Of a stretch of 64,000 nucleotides of DNA, positions 25,711-38,900 are shown piece after piece; position 1 is the stretch's first letter, and each line of letters starts with the position of its first letter. Origin of the DNA: Acanthosepion esculentum (Eukaryota; Mollusca; Cephalopoda; Sepiida; Sepiidae); NCBI GenBank assembly GCA_964036315.1, contig OZ038495.1, positions 26,124,190 through 26,188,189 of the forward strand. The letters run 5' to 3'. A program made the translations under genes and the position numbers. The notes under the pieces are model-generated. The model saw only the letters and a program-made list of their open reading frames with translations, had not been told where the DNA came from and made no database searches.

Positions 25711-25924
25711 TCAGGTAAACATACTGGCAAACGGTTGTGACTCATGTGGTAGTGCTAGTCGACGTGGGTAGAATGTGTGGTCAATTGAATATCGCAGCAA
25801 GTTGGTCAGATTTGACATGTAGAGGTCCGCAAAGCGAGAAAGGCGACGTGAAAAATATGTTGGGTTGTGGTGTGTACGAAAAACACTCCCAAAATGTGGG
25901 TTGAACATCTGCTTTGCATATGTC
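25711..25924 (-). CDS. NT5DC2/3: NT5DC exon l (last coding exon)
   Basis: 214 bp: completes Arg, then 70 codons and stop. Contains [30 protein letters not shown] and HTFYPRR, the C-terminal signature of NT5DC2/3. Acceptor TTTTTAG. It ends in [11 protein letters not shown] and TGA. The visible GC content is higher than its flanks. Confidence 0.95.
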
Positions 25925-26893
25925 CTAAAAAGAGTGAGAAATCATTTTAAGTATTTTTATGTATATAACGTTTAATTCCATATAAATCTATGCTAAAATT
26001 CATTTGTATATGTTAGTAAATCCAGAAATTATTTAAGCAATAATATTCTTTGAATATGTTTGATGTTGAAGATATTTATAGAAGCAAAAAACATTATGAT
26101 TATGTGATAAGTTCTAATGGACATCTTTAAAATTATGCTGTTGAAAAATGAACAAAAAACAAAAGCAATCATTTCAATGAAGAATTTCAAATACGGTAAA
26201 AAATCTTTTTTACTTGAATGACTTTGAAGCTTAGATACAGATTAAAACGTCGGCTAATGTTAGAAGACGAAGATAAATTCAGAACAGTTGAACATTTGTT
26301 ACCAAACAGAAGGCTTAGATTAGCATCAAATTTAATAGGTGAATAAATGAAGAAAACTGCTTAACTGCTTTAGGCATGTTATATTTCATACAACATCTAT
26401 AAATATATATTTTTAAATGAATTTACTGCAATATTCTATTCTGATGTATTCCCTATCATTTTTACTTCACTAGTTTCTGTACATCAAAAACTACTTGACT
26501 TCTTTGACATCTATGAGACAAAATCTATAGATTAATGTTCATTTATATCTACTTTTATACCTATGGTGTGCTTCATGCTATCAGTAATTTTACAATCCAT
26601 CACTCATTCTGTAGGTATGAAAAACTTGGTGCCAAATTTCGAAGAATTCTCTAATATATTTACCATAATGAGTATTTAGTCAAGGGCAACATGATTATAT
26701 TTTTCTTTGTTTTACCTAGCCAGAGGATTGCAAAATGTAAGAATTGCAATTGAGATACTGAAGTCAGCACCAAATGATGACAGTCTATTTCATTAGTGAA
26801 TGAAATTTACGGTGTCTAAGAAATTGATCCATGAATTTGATAGGATCAAAATAAAATAGACATAATATGCCTAGATTATTGAACCAAACATGC

Positions 26894-26931
<38 letters not shown>

Positions 26932-29900
26932 CATATATTGTTAAATATAACAGACAATGAATGTCTAATGTTTGAACATTTGCTTTAATTTTGGGTGGAA
27001 ATAAAGACAAAAATTGTCCAACATTTGGATATTTTTTTATTAAGTTCATCCTAAGCTTTCAGCTCACATGAGTCATCCTTAGAGTTGTTATACAGGCATG
27101 AAACAAAGATATCCACCGTCAAAAATGATATTTTGTTATTTTGACGTAGAAAATTGCTATGCGATGACAACAGTCACAAAATAGCAGATGCAGATCTTAA
27201 GTTCAAGATGCAGTTCTATGACATCATACCATGCAATAGACCAAAGTATTACGACAGAACCAATGTCTAAATGCAATGTAAAATTAAATTAAAGCAAACA
27301 TACAAATGACATAATCAGACATTCATTGTCTGATATATTTAACAATATATGTTTAATTAATGATCTGCCCCCCCCCATACAATATATATGATCTCCCCCC
27401 CCCAATATATATATATGAAGAAATATAGTCTTAAAGCATGCTATATTTATGGGATAAAGTGCTCAATATCAGAGATAGAGTATGTGTAAATATAAAAGTG
27501 AACATAGAAGTCAACACTTAGAGGCAACAATCTGTTTCATGCTAGTGCAATCGTCAGGCCTGACGATTGCACCAGCATGAAACAGACTGTTGCCTCTAAG
27601 TGTTGACTTCTATGTTCACTTTTATATATATATATATATATATATATACAGTGTAACCCGGATATAAGAGCGTTGTCGGGACCGGAGAAGAAGTCTCTTA
27701 TATCCGGGTTTTGTCTATTTTGTTTAGGTAAGTATGGCTCTAATTTGGGACCAGATCAAATTTCTCTTATATCTGGGTTACACTGTATAAAAGAAATGCA
27801 ATACCTAAGGTTCAAATCAAAATGCATTTTTAAAAATAATAAATATTTCTTGAAACATTGAACACATTGAAAGTGTATAAAAATTAAAGTCATCTACCTA
27901 ATAATATGTTTGCCCTAACTTTTGCCTGAGTAGTGGCAGCTAAGCAACATGACAATGTGTCTAAGAGGTGCTTTTGTATGTGTTTATTTATCCAGGCATG
28001 TAGCAGGCTTGTGCATAATCAGTTTGTGCTTCTTAGATGTCACTGTAGGGAATTACATCTTGTCTCAAAGATACTAGATATGGTGTAAATTTGGTAAGGA
28101 CCACAGTCAGTCAAGTACTTTTGAAACCAGGTTTTGCATCCCCTCTGCACAAAAAGGAATTGCAAACCATCACTACTAGTGAACAGAGTGAACAGAGTGA
28201 TGCATTAAAATCTCCAGTTGCATTAGTGATCCTTATGAATATCTCTGCCACATCATTACACAATAACAACCAGCTTACACAACACCTTTTGCTAAAAGGC
28301 TTGTTCTATAGCCATGTGCAGTCTTTTCCATGTATGCACTGAACTCTTTTTGAAACAACTGGAAATGTGATTCCTCTCGTGAAGCAACATGGCACCAATC
28401 TTACATATTTCAATGACAATATTCTCTGGCTCAGGTGAAGTGCAGTAAGTAATGCAGTACTTCAGTAAAGGTAACCTTATTGGAAAAATAAAAGCTTTGC
28501 ACTAACTAAAAAGTTATATTTGTCCACAATGTGTGACAGAATCAGACCAGCCATGGATAATGTGATCATGTATCTCAAAACTATTACTGCAAAGATAAAT
28601 ATAAATATATCAGTAACAACAATAATAATTAAAAGATAAATAAAAATAGGTAGGACTAATGTCTGCATCAGCTGTGTGGAACTAAAAAGCAAGTGAGTAA
28701 CTGAAGAGGCAGTATATATGAAAAACATTTTACTTTTCAGACAATTTTTTTATTTAAAGTTTATGAATCAAAGGTTAGTTATCAATTTTACAAATAAAAC
28801 ATTCATAATTTTTTTTGTCTAAGAAAGTAACTGAAATGTTACTAATCATTAGATGATAAACTAAGCAGGAAATAAGTGGTTGAATAAATTTATTAATTAC
28901 TATTTTAGTTGCATATCAGTGATATATTTGATGGACATGTGAGTCACCAGTTTTCTTTTGGCTCCTATGACAACAGCAATAAAAGCCTTAAATAAGCAAA
29001 CTTGTTTTAGTGCTGTCATTGTAATGTTATCATGCAACTAAAATGGATAGCTTTTATATTTATGAGTATATAGCAAGAAAAAAGTGTCAGTTCTTGCAGC
29101 AATGTATGTACTCCAAAATATAAAAATGTGTGTAGATTATAGAAACCTTTTACAAATAGAAAATAATATAGAAATTCAGGAAAAATAAAAAATTTCATGA
29201 ATTTCTATATTATTTTCTGCATAATCTATAAATGATTCCTAATGAATTTACTAAGACATTAAAATCAAACCGTTTTATAAATTTCTCTGCACAAATGTTG
29301 AAAATTTAAAAAATGAAAAAGTAAAATGGTGGAATTAAAAAAATTGACTTTTAACCAAAAAAAGTTGAATTTCATAATAACCCTAAATAACCCAGCAAGA
29401 TAATTTCTTAAAATTCTGTAATCTATCCTCTTTAGAATGATGTACATTTTAAGAGGGAATACATTAGTTTTTTTTTTTTTCATCATAAGGCTATGAAAAT
29501 GACTTATCTATGCATGTATATGAGCATATATGTATATGTTTATGCAGTTGTTACATGTGAATGTGTGCATTTATAAATGTGTTTGTGTTGTTGATCAGGT
29601 TCAAGAGAGGTAAGACGAGTTTACCTGACATTATCCCGTTCCATCAACCACTCTTTCAAAATTTCCTTTTCATTTGATGCTGCTCTATCCTACAACAAAC
29701 AAAAATTTTCCTCTCATTTTTTTTTTAAAATGGTTGACAGCTATGACTGCATTTGGTAATAACAAAAGGCAAGCAAATACACATCACATTTTAAGAAGCT
29801 ATGCAAAATAGGAGACATCTATAAATGGCTTTTGCAATTAGGCATAGTCACAATTATTACAGTAAATAAACTCCCAATAATTGTGGTGAACTTTAAAACT

Positions 29901-32900
29901 GCAATTTATATTATTACAAGAAAATTTTTATCTGTAAAGATGTTTATAAGCTGACTTTTTGTGGATGTATCCTTTCATTCTAAACCATGTTTAATTTGAA
30001 ATGTTCATAAAAATTAATATGTCTCTGGGATGAAGAAAGTTCATAGATTCAGCAAATGTCATTATTCACAGTTTAGTGGAGAAAAGGAAGTACACGCATA
30101 CTGATTTAGAGAAGCTGGCATGTTAGTGAGTCTTTTTATTTTGTCACTTTGTTTCCCCCGATATACATTTTTAGATGACTGACTATGACCTGTTGCAATG
30201 TTTTGTATTTATATTTTTAAAAGATATAGAGAGTTTATTGAAATTACTTAATCCAACAGTAATTTATTGAAAAATCGTCTTTTTATTCCTTGTAATTTGT
30301 TTTTTATTACATCCACAAATTACTCATTTTATTTTTAGCAACTTTTTCTTTGAGCCTGCCATTCATGGTGGTCCTCTTTTTGTGCAGCTTTTTAACATCC
30401 ATCTAAAATCTTTACATTCTATTTATTTTAGTTATTAAATTTTCAATATTACTACATATCTATTAGGACCTTGAATAAGTTCTCGCTGTTTTCCAACAGA
30501 TGGCGTTCCCAGAAGTGCATGGGTGTCGTTTCAGATGGTAACGCATCTGTAAGGAGGTACTATAAGCGAGCTTGGAATTCAGTGTTAGTCATTTCACCGA
30601 AGTGTAAACAACTTTGTTTTCATAGCGTTAAACATGTCAGATTTTGTGCCAAAGAAAGTGTACTTGTGGGGAATTTTACTGCACTACTTTATTCAAAAGA
30701 AATCTGCAGCTGAAGCACACAGAATTCTTGTTGAGACTTACTGCAGTCATGCACTGTCAGAAACAACATGCAGAGATTGGTTTAGATGCTTCAAAAATAA
30801 TGATTTTGATGTTGAAGATAAAGAACACCCTGACACACAGAAAAAGTTTGAAGACAAAAAATTGAAGGCATTACTTTATGAAGACTCGTGTCAAGTGCAA
30901 GCTGAACTTGCAGAATCATTAGGAGTTGATTACACAACAGTTTCGAAATGTTTGAAAGTTTTAGAAATGATTTAAAAGCAAGGACACTGGGTGCCTTATG
31001 AGTTTAAGCCGAGGGATGTCGAACAACGTCTTGTCACGTGTGAACAGCTGCTTCAACAGCAGAAAAGGAAAGGTGTTTTGCATTGTATCATGACAGGCGA
31101 TGAAAAGTGGATACACTACGATAACCCTAAGCGTAGAAGATCATGGGGCAAGCCCAGCCATGCATCAACATTGGCAGCAAAGCTGAATATCCATGGTTCA
31201 AAGCTCCTGCTCTGCATTTGGTGGGATCAGCTGGGTGTAATTTATTATGAGCTGCTCAAACCAACCGAAACCATTACGGGAGATCGCTATCAACTACAAT
31301 TGATGTGTTTGAGACGAGCATTGAAGAAAAAACGGCTGCTATAAAAGCAGAGACACAACAAAGTGATTTTGCAACATGATATCACTAGGCCACATGTTGC
31401 AAAACAGGTGAAAACCTACTTGGAAATGCTTAAATGGGAAGTCCTACCCCACCCGCCATATTCACCAGACATTGCCCCGCCCAATTATCACTTGTTCTGA
31501 TTGATGGCACATGGCCTGGCTGAGCAGCACTTTCATTCTTATGAAGATGCCAACAAATGGGTCAACATGTTTAGCCTTAAAAGATATGTCGTTTTTCCAG
31601 AAAGATGGGTAAAAGTAGTGGTTAGCAATGGACATCAGTGAGAATTTATTCAAAGTCCTAATATATAAAAATTCTTATATTTGTACTTACCTATTAACAG
31701 TGTGTATTTAACATATCTTACACTCCAAAAGCAAATAAAAGTGAAAAAAAAAAACACCCCAAAATCTCAGTTTTGTATTTAGGATCAAGGCAGAAAATGA
31801 TGAAAACATGGATCTCAAATTTCACAGCAAAATTCTGCATTAAGCAAAAGTCAATGTTCATCAAGAAAGTCTTGAGATTTTCATGAAGAGCCGATGAAAA
31901 TAGGTTTTGTTTTTTGTGTCTGTCTCTCTTCCAAGCAATTAAGTTAATTGGAGCAATTAACTTTCAGCACAATTCAAGAATTTTGAGTGAATTATTTTAA
32001 AGTTTAAATAGAAGTGAGTGAATTATTTTAAAGTTTAAATAGAAGTGAGTGAATTATTTTAAAGTTTAAATAGAAGTGAGTGAATTATTTTAAAGTTTAA
32101 ATAGAAGTGAGTGAATTATTTTAAAGTTTAAATAGAAGTGAGTGAATTATTTTAAAGTTTAAATAGAAGTGAGTGAATTATTTTAAAGTTTAAATAGAAG
32201 TGAGTGAATTATTTTAAAGTTTAAATAGTGTAGTGCTGTAGTAGGATTAGGTAGTAATAACACCATAGGAAAATATACACTTTCCTCTTTACTATAGACA
32301 GTAAATTTGGCCTTTACTTCATCTCTATATACCATAGTGCCATATCTGTTCTTAAATAATTCCACGTTAATACCAACAATGACATGAACCTTAACTTTTC
32401 AAAATCTTTTTCATTCCAGTCGTCTTGCAATAGTCTGATTTCATACAAAATAACACATGAAAAAGAGAACAAAGGCAAGTCTGTTCTTCCTAACTATAAT
32501 CTAATTCTTTATGTAAATATAAGATCATTAAAAAAAACCTTTGTTCCTGAAATAAAAACAATACCAAAGTTCAGTCAGGAATGACCGACAGTCTAAGTTT
32601 ATAAAATTCGACACACAGTTAAGCAGACACAGTAAGAAAAAAACAATTTAAATTTTTATTTATTAAATATACAAAATAAACCTACCTGACAATATTCAAC
32701 CATCTGCTGTAATACCATTCCCCACCGAACAGCTGACTTGTACTCCACTGCATTGATTTTATCAATCTCATTCTGGGAAAAAAGAAAAATAATCGTGTAC
32801 TGATGTTACATACCATTGAGCGCAATCTTTGTTTATTGTTCTGTGTAGTATGATAATAATGAACTATCCCAACCTATCCATTTCAATACTAACCACTCTA

Positions 32901-35900
32901 TATAAAAGCTATTAAATTACTTATGGTTCAGTTTAGTAGAATAGAGACTTTAAAGTTGATATTCAGTGTCATCTATTCATTACATGTAGCTGGTTTAGTT
33001 AGCCTTGTCCAGAAATATCTTAACTATAGAAACAATAGTCTAGAATAGCAATAACTTTAATACTAACAGTCATTTAAAAAATATATAAGAACAGAAATAA
33101 CATACATTGCATTATAAATAACATCATTTTACTTTGTCAATAATAAGTAATAATTGTCAATGTAAATAATAAGTCATTATAAAAGTGTAAAGTCAAAATC
33201 TGACACTGATGAAAAAAGTAAAATTTCTTACTATATTTCTAAAATTTCATCTCTGTAAAAGGAAGTCATATTTAAATATCTGAATCAAGCCAGCTTCACT
33301 TAAACATTTTAAAATTCAAATTGGTGTCATATTTAATCAAATGCACTGTGTTCAAAAAATGTACTGCAGAATTCAGTGGAAAACTTGGATCACTTACTTT
33401 ATATTTTTTTATATGGAAGTAAGTCTTGTAATACTCACCTCCAATTCGGGTATGATAGCACCTGTTCTCCAGCCATGTCTCAGTGCAACGTCCTATAAGA
33501 TATGAATAAATTATAAATATTGAATTTGTTTTACTTAAAACTATCCTGCCGAAATAATATGTTCCCAAAACAAGGATAATTGTATGAAATTAGCAGTTAT
33601 CTTTTTGATTATGCTGTACTCAATTTCATCAAATCAATATTTGGAAAACATGAACCTTTGTGCTGCAAAAAAATGGTGTTTTAAAAGGATGATTTTTCCA
33701 AATGGTAAATAATAAGTCATTATAAAAGGTAAATAATTTTTTATAATCTTGTAAATAAACATTGCCAAGGGAGTGAGTGTAGTTAAAATAATAGCCATAT
33801 CAATGGAGAAACTGTCCTTTTGAAATACTGTTTTATTGAGAGAATGAAGGTCCATGTGAGATCCATAAAAATTCCATGTAACGACAAAAGCATACATGGT
33901 TTCTTTAATTCTTAAGATAAATGTTATAAATATGATGGGCATGTGGCCAAGTGGTTAGAACGTTCGCTTTCTGACCATGAGACCCTGGTTCGAATCTCAC
34001 CATGGTCAATTTCTCAGCAAGGAGACTTCCTGATGTTATCAAACTGGAGGGGTCAATCCCAGCATGCGGCACCTTTGGAAAGTGTCTGAAAACCATACTA
34101 TGGGTTGACCCAAGCCCTGTGAGTGAAATTGGGTAGATGGAACCCTTGGGGGCCATCAATAGCTGTGCTAGCACGAAGTCACATGAGAGGTGAGCGTGCT
34201 GGCCTTGTTCAGATTGTTGATCATGCTAGATAACACACTCTTTCCCAGAAACTGTACCTAAGGTATGCTCAGCATAGTTGCAGTATAAACCACAGGTGGG
34301 CTCTATGGGTGTTGAATAAGCACAAATGCGCCTCAGCAAGCATCTGCAATAGGGAAAAGCTAGCCTCCCTAGTAGACGGGTATACTCGAATACGAGTGGC
34401 CAGCTATACATAAATATAAAATAACAAAAGTTACAATTTGAAACATAACTGATGTTTAGGGATTCATTCAGACTAATATTCTCATTTTTTTACCTTTTTT
34501 TTCAACTTAAATCTTTTTTAACTTATAAACGTAGAATAGATAGTTAACTATTGTTGTGCACTGCCATTTATATATTCCTGATTATAAGCTTAGATGCTAA
34601 ATATGATATACGGCATCCAGTTTACAAATGAAAAAGAACTGAAATAAACTTACAGCTAAATCACTGTAAACATGATCACCAAAATAGAAAACCTTAGAGC
34701 CAAACCACCCAGTCATCTGTCGTAGTAATGAGAAGTTACCCTGAAATAATAAAAAATACAATGTTAAAAAAAGACTTTGGCAAAGTGAAAAGTGAATTTC
34801 ATTTCAATTTTGAAAATTAAAAGATATTTACAAGTAAAAGTTAAGGTAAATACAGTCAACAACAAAATTATTCATACACCATCAATTTTGAATATTTTTA
34901 TCCATTTCTCAAAATCTAATACCCATATGATGCCAGGTTTTTTATATGTAAATAATCACAAAAAAAGGAATATAAAACTCAATTTTCAGAACAATAAGTT
35001 AAATACAACAAATTTGACAGGTGAATTATGCAAAATAGGAAAAGACAAAATTATTCATACAGTATGAAAAATAGAAAAAATTGAACACTTTTCACAATAT
35101 TAATAGTCATTAGCATGGCTATTGACTATTAATATTGTCTTTATAACTTGCTGCAATCGTTTTCTAAAGTTTTTGATGAGATTTGAACAAGTCTTTTCTA
35201 GGATTTTCTTCCATTCTTGAATGGTTACACATTCTAATTCCTCAAGGTTGTTTTGGTGACTGACAGTTTATTGAACTTTCAATTCTCACCATAGATTTTC
35301 AATAGGATTCAAGTCAGGACTCATTGAAGGCCATGACAGAACTGTGAACTTCTTTTTTTGAAGCCACACAGTCACTGATTTAGACGTATGTTTGGGATCA
35401 TTATCTTGCTGGAAAGTGAATTACCGACCTAGATGAAGATTTGATAGCTGTAGATTTTCATCCAGAATTTTGATATAGTCTGCACATTTCATTATTCCTC
35501 TTATTGCAATTAATTGTCCAGTCCCCCTTGAGCTAAAACAACCACAAAACATCATCAAGTTGCCTCCATGTTTTACTGTTGCCACTGAGTTCTTTGGGAG
35601 GAAAGCCTCACTTTTCTTGCGACAAATCTTCTCTACAACATTATGTCCAAAAAGCTCAATTGTACTTGTTCCCATAAGAAATTTTCTTTGTCCAAAAACA
35701 TTTTGGCAAAATTAAACCAACAATGTGACATGGTTTGTAAACAGGGGTTTGTCATGATCGGTTTCCCTGCAACCCATTTCTATTTAAACAACGTTGTATT
35801 GTGCAAGTACTTATGCTGGCACCCATCATATCCAAACTTTTGGCAATGTCTTTCAAAACAACTCTTGGGTTTATATTAGCCTCATGACACAGTTTTCATG

Positions 35901-38900
35901 CAGTTGTCAGTGGCAATTTGGGTTTTCTTCCATGCCCAGGCAAATTCTCTATCATGTCAAACTGTTTAAACTTCTTTATAATGGACTGTTCCATAGATCT
36001 GTGGATAGCTAACCAGTTTGAAATAGTGCTGTAACTATTTCCTGACTTGTAGAAGTTAATAATTCTCTCTCAAGTCAACATCATGCTCCTTTGTCTTCCC
36101 CATCATGTTGTTAATGTAAGAACAACAATGGTGACACTCTATGTACCATGTGATGTTCTTTGCCGGAATTATCACAAATATTCTACTGAATAAATACTCT
36201 AGAAGGCTTCACCAATAAAATAATTATGTAAATTACTTATACGACTCAATCAATTTAAAACAATATTTTATACTGTACAAATAATTTTGTCTTTTCCTAT
36301 TTTGCATAATTCACCTGTCAAATTTGTTGTATTTAACCTATTGTTCTGAAAATTGAGTTTTAGATTCTTCTTTTTTTGTACTTATTAACATAAAATACCT
36401 GGCATCATATGAGCATTAGATTTTGAGAAATGGATAAAAATATTCAAAATTGATGGGTGTATGAATAATATTGTCATTAATTGTAAATCTTCAAATAATT
36501 TGTAAGAATAGTAATATTATTATTAAGTATAAATAACTGCTGACTGGCGAAAAGAAATTTTAAAATTCCCTACTCAGGTTTGTAATGATGCTATTTGTTT
36601 TTTTCTTAGGATAAGATTCTTTATGTATGAACGGTTTGCTTTGTAGGACATTATGACATTAATTTTTGCACAGCTGTAAATACAAAAAAAAATTATTGCA
36701 TATTGATAGGCAATATACCTGTTGATAGATTTTCCCTCTTTCCAGCTTGTGGACTCTATCCCAAGACTGTGTACCAGTTTTGGCATCATAGATCCGGAAT
36801 GGTCTAAAAAAAGAGAAAGAAAACTTAAAGTTAACAGATGCACATTTTGCTCAGTCTTGGAAACTAAGCCAGAGCAATTCTGCACTTTTGAGCAGATTCA
36901 TAGCAGTTCATGATTTAGGATGAAAAATGATATTTTAAAAATGCCATAACAATTCAAATACTTTTACAATACAGATAATAAAATCCCAAAGCACATAGTT
37001 TTAATTAACCCATATTTAGACACTTTTTCATGTCTTAAAACATCCTGAAAAAATACTTTGAATACAATTTTATTATTTAAAAGGTTTAAGGAGAATCCTT
37101 TTTTTTCATTTTTTTTACATTCTTGGAAGCCTTCTTTGTTTCATTAAATAGCAATAATGAAAGTGCATTTCATTTACTGCAAACAATCTTTCATTTAGGC
37201 TCATTATTGGCATAAAACAGTTGGTTTATTATGTTATACCAGAGTCTACAATATTTACATTGGTATGATGAAAATTCTTTTACCTTATCCAATTTCCAAA
37301 AGATGACCAAATGATCAAACATCAGATTTTTTTTGGAATAGTTTCTTGGTTAGGCTGAGAACTTTTCAAAACCTCCTTAATTGTAAGTTGAAGACACAAT
37401 TATTCATGTTTAAATCCTATAGTGGACTGAGAGCTGAAGTTTTCATTGCTAAAACATCTTGAACATCATAAAAAATAATTATTCAAAATAAACATTCTTA
37501 CCTGGTTGCTTCATTGAAAAATTTAGGCTTTCTGGCATTTGTAATAACTACATCAAAGAGGCTCTGCCAATCAGGACCAACAATGTAACGCATCCCAGCA
37601 TCCCTGTCAACAGAAATCAGTATAGAGTCAACCCACACTCTTTTACCAATTCAGGATTTGCCACAAATTATCAGAGTCTCATGAATTCAAATATTTTTCA
37701 TTTTCCCTTTTATCCAGTGGCAGACCTAGGTACCAGTGAGTCAGAAACTACCAAACCATCTTCTTTTTTAGAATTTACTAACTTGCTGAAATTTCTTGCC
37801 AGTGAATTCATTTGTGTGCCAAACTTTCTCTAGCTCTGCCATTAATTTTACCTTTTGCTCCAATTTATTGGTAGTACAAAAAACACAAACAGAAAGCAAG
37901 TGAAATCACTTACTTTATATGCAATTAAGAAAAAAGAAATTATAATTCTTACATTAGAATAATCCCAGTAAAACACACTCAGAATTGGCTAACCACTTTT
38001 CAGAAAAATTCAAATACTCCCATTTGTAGAACTGCATTTGATATCAATAATGACTTTAAGAAAATGGCTAAACTTCATAAGATAATGCCCATTTGATAAT
38101 GAGTTCTATGAAAAGAAACTTTGGATGCACAATGCAAAAGAAAACAACCTTTTAATAACTGGTGAAACCCTTATTCAAAAAGCTGTAACTCTTGGAACCA
38201 GGTATGGTGTGATAGGGGAAATATCACCACTGAAATAATAATAATGATAATAAAGAAGGATATGCTGTAAAACAGAAAACACAAAGTGAAAGAGAGACAT
38301 TTTCACATAACCAAGATGTTAATATGCTGTAAAGACTTTGAAATATAAATGTTACAGAAAGTTAATTTAGAACACGAAATACAATCTTTTTAAAAGTGTA
38401 CAAAAGATATCATTTTACTAATAGAAAATTACTGGAACAATAATAATTTGGAACTTTTAAACAAAGAAATGGATTAAGCATATTTTGACCTAGAATTTAT
38501 TTTTAAAACAAGAATCTCTGTAATTTACAAAGAGCAGCGGAATAATTAATAGTGAGGTGATAAACAATAGCATCTTGTTGTGAACCTTGGAAACTAATCG
38601 ATGCAAAAGTAAATTGTTTATTCTCAGAGGAGTGAAGTTGTACTTTGGTATTATGTCAGTACATTTGCACTAGAAAAACAGATATGTCACCAGTTCTCTT
38701 AATAAAGAGGTGAGCCAACTGGAGGATACAGAAAGTTTTGGGTTTGTCTGTCTTCGAATGCAGTCAAACTGAGTGGAGAGACGTCTGCTGTGTGTTGCTG
38801 AAGCTGAGGGCGAAGAATGAAATACCGCCACTAACATCTAAGTACCACTACTCCTGCTACTACTAATACTACTACTACTACTATTACTACTACTGAGAAT

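Larger units (their letters stand above)
27410..27640. repeat. Palindromic Penelope-type terminal repeat
   Basis: Arms 27491-27558 and 27559-27626 are reverse complements with about two differences over 68 bp, meeting at CAGGCCTG with no loop. The left flank (AAGCATGCTATATTTATGGG, AAAGTGCTCAATATCAGAGA) matches repeats at 22.3 and 47.45 kb. TA microsatellite follows at 27621-27648. Confidence 0.8.
32230..33925. other. NT5DC introns around exons i and j
   Basis: AT-rich DNA; a short direct repeat ATAATAAGTCATTATAAAAG occurs at about 33165 and 33707. No transposon recognised. Confidence 0.4.

Noticed and set aside
33940..34010. tRNA gene
   Set aside because: A and B boxes are present, but the sequence does not fold into a complete tRNA and continues into a SINE body flanked by a target duplication.
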